Shown piece by piece: positions 5,509 to 8,485 of a stretch of 8,485 nucleotides of DNA (its first letter is position 1; the number at the start of each line of letters is the position of its first letter). The stretch spans positions 1 to 8,485 of the forward strand of contig CAIYKK010000597.1 of assembly GCA_903926695.1 (NCBI GenBank), in the 5' to 3' direction. Under the pieces are notes generated by a model. That model had not been told where the DNA came from, ran no database searches, and worked only from the letters and a program-made list of their open reading frames with translations. The translations under genes and the position numbers were made by a program. The DNA is from an uncultured Burkholderiales bacterium (GTDB lineage: Bacteria; Pseudomonadota; Gammaproteobacteria; Burkholderiales; Burkholderiaceae_C).

Positions 5509-6849
5509 TCAAACGCACTTGCGGATTGCGTCCGCCAGCACCGTCACGATGCGCTCGATGTGCTCTTTTTCCACAATGTAGGGCGGGCAAAGCACCACGG
5601 AGTCGCCCGCTGCGCGCACCATCACGCCGTGGCGGAAGCAGTCCATAAAAATCTCGTAGCCGCGCTTGCCCGGCGCGCCCGGCGCTGGAGCCAGCTCCAC
5701 CGCGCCCGCCAGCCCCAAGCTGCGAATGCCGATCACGTTGGGCAGTCCTTTTAAAGCGTCGTGCATCGCATCGCCCAGCACCTTGCCCATGTCAGCGGCG
5801 CGCTCGAACAAATTGTCACGTTTGAACAGCTCCAGCGTGGCAATCGCCGCCGCGCAGGCCACCGGATGGCCCGAGTAGGTGTAACCGTGGAAAAATTCAA
5901 TCGCGTACTCCGAACTGCTGGCGTTGGCGGCCATCATCGCGTTGTAAATCCGGTCTGAACACACCACGCCGCCCAGCGGAATCACGCCGTTGGTCACGCA
6001 TTTGGCAAAGTTCAGCATGTCGGGCACGACGCCGTAATAGTCCGCGCCGAAGTTTGTGCCCAGGCGGCCAAAGCCGGTGATCACCTCGTCAAAAATCAGC
6101 AAAATGCCGTGCTTGTCGCAAATTTCGCGCAGGCGTTTTAAGTAGCCTTTGGGCGGCAGATACCAGCCCGCGCTGCCCGCCACCGGCTCGACGATCACGG
6201 CGGCGACATTGCTTGGGTCGTGCAGCGGCAGGATGCGGTTTTCCAGCTCCAGCAGCAGGTCTTCGCTCCACTCCGGCTCGACGCCGTGGATGTAGGCGTG
6301 ATTCACCGGGTCGTGGATAAAACGCATGTGGTCCACACGCGGCAGCAGCGCCGTGCCGAACACCTTGCGGTTGGCAGGAATGCCGCCCACGCTCATGCCG
6401 CCAAACCCCACGCCGTGGTAGCCGCGCTCGCGCCCGATAAACACATTGCGGTGGCCCTCGCCACGCGCCCGGTGATACGCCAGCGCGACTTTCAGCGACG
6501 TGTCCGCCGCCTCCGAGCCGGAGTTGCAAAACAGCACCTTGTTCAAATCGCCCGGTGCCATCGCGGCGATCATCTCGGCGGCTTTGAACGCCTGGTCGTT
6601 GCTGGCATTAAACGCGGTGGCGTAGTCCAGCGTGTCGAGTTGGCGCTTGATGGCTTCGTTGATCTCGCGGCGGTTGTGGCCAGCGGCCACGCACCACAGG
6701 CTGGAAATGCCGTCGATCACCTGCCGCCCGTCGTGCGTCGTGAAGTGCATGCCCTCGGCGGCGACAAAAATGCGCGGGTCTTGCTGAAAACTGCGGTTCG
6801 GCGTGAACGGCAACCAGTGGTGGTCCATGTTGAAAGTCGGATACGTCAT
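5509..6849 (-). CDS. Class III omega-aminotransferase (beta-alanine/omega-amino acid:pyruvate type)
   Basis: This 446-residue PLP enzyme closely follows the Pseudomonas omega-amino acid:pyruvate transaminase pattern. It likely moves the amino group of beta-alanine or another omega-amine to pyruvate. Visible sites, in order: HWLPFTPNR (11-19) at the N-terminus; the PLP phosphate loop NSGSEAAD (109-116); RGYHG with Tyr144, which stacks on PLP; FDEVITGFGR (253-262) with Asp254, which binds the pyridine nitrogen; Lys283 in FAKCVTNG, the Schiff-base lysine; HGYTYSGHP (321-329); and Arg412 in MVRAAGD, at the position of the flipping Arg that recognises carboxylates. All catalytic residues are present, so it should be active. 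The start at 6849 follows AGGAGA with a 4-base spacer, which favours it over the Met eight codons in. The frame runs on to 6918 without support. It is divergent from purU across 74 bases. The exact substrate is inferred; a polyamine or GABA substrate is possible. Confidence 0.88.
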   Translation of the reverse strand: MTYPTFNMDHHWLPFTPNRSFQQDPRIFVAAEGMHFTTHDGRQVIDGISSLWCVAAGHNRREINEAIKRQLDTLDYATAFNASNDQAFKAAEMIAAMAPGDLNKVLFCNSGSEAADTSLKVALAYHRARGEGHRNVFIGRERGYHGVGFGGMSVGGIPANRKVFGTALLPRVDHMRFIHDPVNHAYIHGVEPEWSEDLLLELENRILPLHDPSNVAAVIVEPVAGSAGWYLPPKGYLKRLREICDKHGILLIFDEVITGFGRLGTNFGADYYGVVPDMLNFAKCVTNGVIPLGGVVCSDRIYNAMMAANASSSEYAIEFFHGYTYSGHPVACAAAIATLELFKRDNLFERAADMGKVLGDAMHDALKGLPNVIGIRSLGLAGAVELAPAPGAPGKRGYEIFMDCFRHGVMVRAAGDSVVLCPPYIVEKEHIERIVTVLADAIRKCV

Positions 6850-6853
6850 CAAA

Positions 6854-6859
6854 TCTCCT
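6854..6859 (-). promoter_or_regulatory. Ribosome binding site of the aminotransferase
   Basis: AGGAGA on the minus strand, four bases before the ATG at 6849-6847. It selects this start over the upstream open frame and the Met eight codons further in. Confidence 0.7.
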
Positions 6860-6885
6860 GCGTGTGGGCCACCATTCTGGCATTC

Positions 6886-6914
6886 CTGACGCGCCGCCAA
6901 AGGAGTGCCACAAT
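6886..6914 (+). promoter_or_regulatory. Possible purU promoter
   Basis: CTGACG (6886-6891) and CACAAT (6909-6914) are 17 bases apart, each with four of six consensus matches. Transcription would start near 6921, only about three bases before the purU ATG. The only good Shine-Dalgarno-like run, AAAGGAG (6899-6905), is 18 bases from the ATG and would lie inside this promoter. Confidence 0.3.
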
Positions 6915-6923
6915 TCACGCCCT

Positions 6924-7772
6924 ATGAACCACGCTTATGTTTTGACCCTCTCGTGCCCGGATCGCCGGGGCATTGTCCATGCCGTCTCCGGCTTTCTGTT
7001 TGAGCACGGCGGCAACATTGAAGAAGCCGCGCAGTACAACGACCCCGGCACCGGCCTGTTTTTCATGCGGGTGCAGTTTGCCTGCGATCAACTCACACAC
7101 GAAGATCTCTCCAGCCGCCTGAAAACCTTTGCCGAGCCGTTCCAGATGAGCTGGAAACTGCACGCCACCACGCAGCCCATGCCGACGGTGATTCTGGTCA
7201 GCAAGGAAGGCCATTGCCTGAACGACCTGCTGTTTCGCTGCAAGTCCGGCCTGCTGCCGCTGGACGTGCGCGCCATCATTTCAAATCATCGCGACTTTTA
7301 CCAGCTTGCGGCCAGCTACAACATCCCGTTTCATCACCTGCCCGTGACTGCCGCGACCAAGGCGCAAGTGGAAGCGCGCCAGTTTGAGATCATCGAAGCC
7401 GAAGGTGCCGAGCTGGTCGTGCTGGCGCGTTACATGCAGATTTTGTCCAACGAGCTGTGCGGCAAGCTGGCCGGGCGCGCTATCAACATCCACCATTCGT
7501 TTTTGCCCAGCTTCAAGGGTGCCAAGCCTTATTACCAGGCGCATGACCGGGGCGTGAAACTGATAGGCGCGACCGCCCACTACGTCACCGCCGATCTGGA
7601 CGAAGGCCCGATCATTGAGCAGGACGTGGCCAGAGCCGACCACAGCAAAACCGTCGAAGACCTGACCGCGATGGGCCGCGACACCGAAAGCCAGGTGCTG
7701 GCCAGAGCCGTGAAGTGGCACAGCGAACGGCGCGTGCTGCTCAACGGCCACAAAACCGTGATTTTTAAATAG
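6924..7772 (+). CDS. purU: Formyltetrahydrofolate deformylase
   Basis: PurU hydrolyses 10-formyltetrahydrofolate to formate and tetrahydrofolate in the cytoplasm, balancing the one-carbon pool and, in Escherichia coli, feeding formate to PurT. At 282 residues the protein matches the family length (about 280). The N-terminal ACT domain (1 to about 80) begins with AYVLTLSCPDRRGIVHAVSGF. The formyltransferase-like catalytic domain has VSKEGHCLNDLLFR (92-105), ARYMQILS (168-175), INIHHSFLPSFKGAKPYYQA (187-206) with the catalytic pair Asn188 and His190, and TAHYVTADLDEGPII (217-231) with the catalytic Asp226. All three catalytic residues are present. The ATG at 6924 fits the conserved N-terminus, although no Shine-Dalgarno sequence is at the usual distance. 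It is followed by a LysR-type gene after 7 bases and is divergent from the aminotransferase. Confidence 0.95.
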   Translation: MNHAYVLTLSCPDRRGIVHAVSGFLFEHGGNIEEAAQYNDPGTGLFFMRVQFACDQLTHEDLSSRLKTFAEPFQMSWKLHATTQPMPTVILVSKEGHCLNDLLFRCKSGLLPLDVRAIISNHRDFYQLAASYNIPFHHLPVTAATKAQVEARQFEIIEAEGAELVVLARYMQILSNELCGKLAGRAINIHHSFLPSFKGAKPYYQAHDRGVKLIGATAHYVTADLDEGPIIEQDVARADHSKTVEDLTAMGRDTESQVLARAVKWHSERRVLLNGHKTVIFK

Positions 7773-7779
7773 GCACGCC

Positions 7780-8485
7780 ATGAACCCCGCCGAGCCGCCT
7801 TCCAACGCCCTGCCCCGCCCCGCCAGAAGCAACGCCTCGGCAGACAACTACCCCGCGCCCGGCGGCGCGGCCAAACGCATCCCGCCCATTCAGTGCCTGC
7901 TGACGTTCGAGGCGCTGGCGCGACTACGCAGCGTGACCCAGTCGGCGGAAGAGTTATGTGTCACGCCCAGCGCCGTGAGCCACCGCGTCAAGCAGCTGGA
8001 GCAAATCATCGGCACCAAACTGTTTGGCCGGGCCGATTTTTCGCTGACGACGGAAGGCAGCGAATACCTCGCCCATGTGCGCGAAGGGCTGGCGACGCTG
8101 CAAAAATTTCCCGGCACGGCGGGCCAGAGCGCCACGCCGGGCAAACGCAAACTGCGCCTGGCCGTCACGCCGACGTTTGCGCGCTCCATGCTGATTCCGC
8201 GCCTGCGCCAGTTCACCGACGCGTATCCCGAGATTGATTTGACGCTGCAGGTGTCGATTCCGCTGCTGGACGTGGTGGCGGAAGATTCGGATTTGATTGT
8301 GCGTTTTGGCACCGGGCGCTACGCCGATCTGGAGCACGTCTGCCTGCTCAACGACGAGGTGACGCCGCTGGCTTCGCCCAGCTTTGTGCGCGAGCACGGC
8401 CCGTTTGAAAACGCCGAAGACCTCGAAGGCGAAAGCCTGCTGCGCTCGCCGCTGGAGCCGTGGCGCACCTGGTTTGCCGCCAGCG
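7780..8485 (+). CDS. LysR-type transcriptional regulator, 3' end outside window
   Basis: The first 235 codons are present and the frame is open to the window edge. The N-terminal winged helix-turn-helix spans about residues 34-95: RIPPIQCLLTFEALARLRSVTQ, SAEELCVTPSAVSHRVKQLE (55-74), then GTKLFGRADFSLTTEGSEYL. This is the GcvA-like type of LysR DNA-binding domain. The effector-binding domain starts at about 124 (KLRLAVTPTFARSMLIPRL), and its conserved DLIVRFGTGRY (171-181) is also GcvA-like. An in-frame TGA at 7759-7761 makes the ATG at 7780 the first available start. This leaves an unusual N-terminal extension of about 32 residues rich in Pro, Ala and Asn, which may be disordered. There is no clear Shine-Dalgarno sequence, and the gene lies 7 bases after purU, which suggests co-transcription or translational coupling. 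The targets are unknown; the adjacent purU and aminotransferase genes are candidates. Confidence 0.9.
   Translation, partial: MNPAEPPSNALPRPARSNASADNYPAPGGAAKRIPPIQCLLTFEALARLRSVTQSAEELCVTPSAVSHRVKQLEQIIGTKLFGRADFSLTTEGSEYLAHVREGLATLQKFPGTAGQSATPGKRKLRLAVTPTFARSMLIPRLRQFTDAYPEIDLTLQVSIPLLDVVAEDSDLIVRFGTGRYADLEHVCLLNDEVTPLASPSFVREHGPFENAEDLEGESLLRSPLEPWRTWFAAS

Noticed and set aside
6220..6927. 235-codon plus-strand open frame opposite the aminotransferase
   Set aside because: The minus strand carries all aminotransferase catalytic motifs. The opposite frame resembles reverse-complement composition, not a protein family.

Overview
The window looks like a chromosomal segment of a GC-rich betaproteobacterium of the order Burkholderiales, most likely the family Comamonadaceae (Polaromonas, Rhodoferax or Acidovorax relatives). 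This is inferred from the gene families: a PhaM-type polyhydroxyalkanoate (PHA) granule regulator, a DUF3567 protein, a DUF3108 protein with a Pro/Ala-rich linker, and a PurU with Burkholderiales-like sequence. No rRNA, tRNA or CRISPR array was seen.

Layout. Positions 1-169 are the right end of an IS200/IS605-type element: the last codons of TnpB, a strong CTTCAG-loop hairpin and a probable omega-RNA 3' end. It stops about 25 bases before a cytochrome b561-type membrane protein gene (195-881). A GNAT acetyltransferase (966-1496) follows. Converging on it from the minus strand is phaM (1537-2391). The 403-base gap upstream of phaM (2392-2794) holds a candidate phaM promoter with a palindrome over its -10 box, and a decayed 3' remnant of a second TnpB-type transposon gene with its own hairpin. 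Then come three plus-strand genes: a DUF3108 envelope protein (2795-4066), a small DUF3567 protein (4207-4488) and a ChaN/Tiki-like exported protein (4590-5495). A class III omega-aminotransferase (5509-6849, minus) converges on chaN and is divergent from purU (6924-7772). The window ends inside a LysR-type regulator that follows purU by 7 bases.

How the genes work together. Most are housekeeping or metabolic genes from separate pathways: PHA storage (phaM), amine or beta-alanine transamination (aminotransferase) and one-carbon metabolism (purU). The aminotransferase, purU and LysR genes form a compact divergent block, and the LysR protein is a reasonable candidate regulator for it, but the sequence does not prove this. 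The least ordinary signals are the two IS200/IS605 traces. One supplies the immediate upstream context of the cytochrome b gene. The other is a solo TnpB tail left in an intergenic region. I found no clear evidence of a new multi-gene system.
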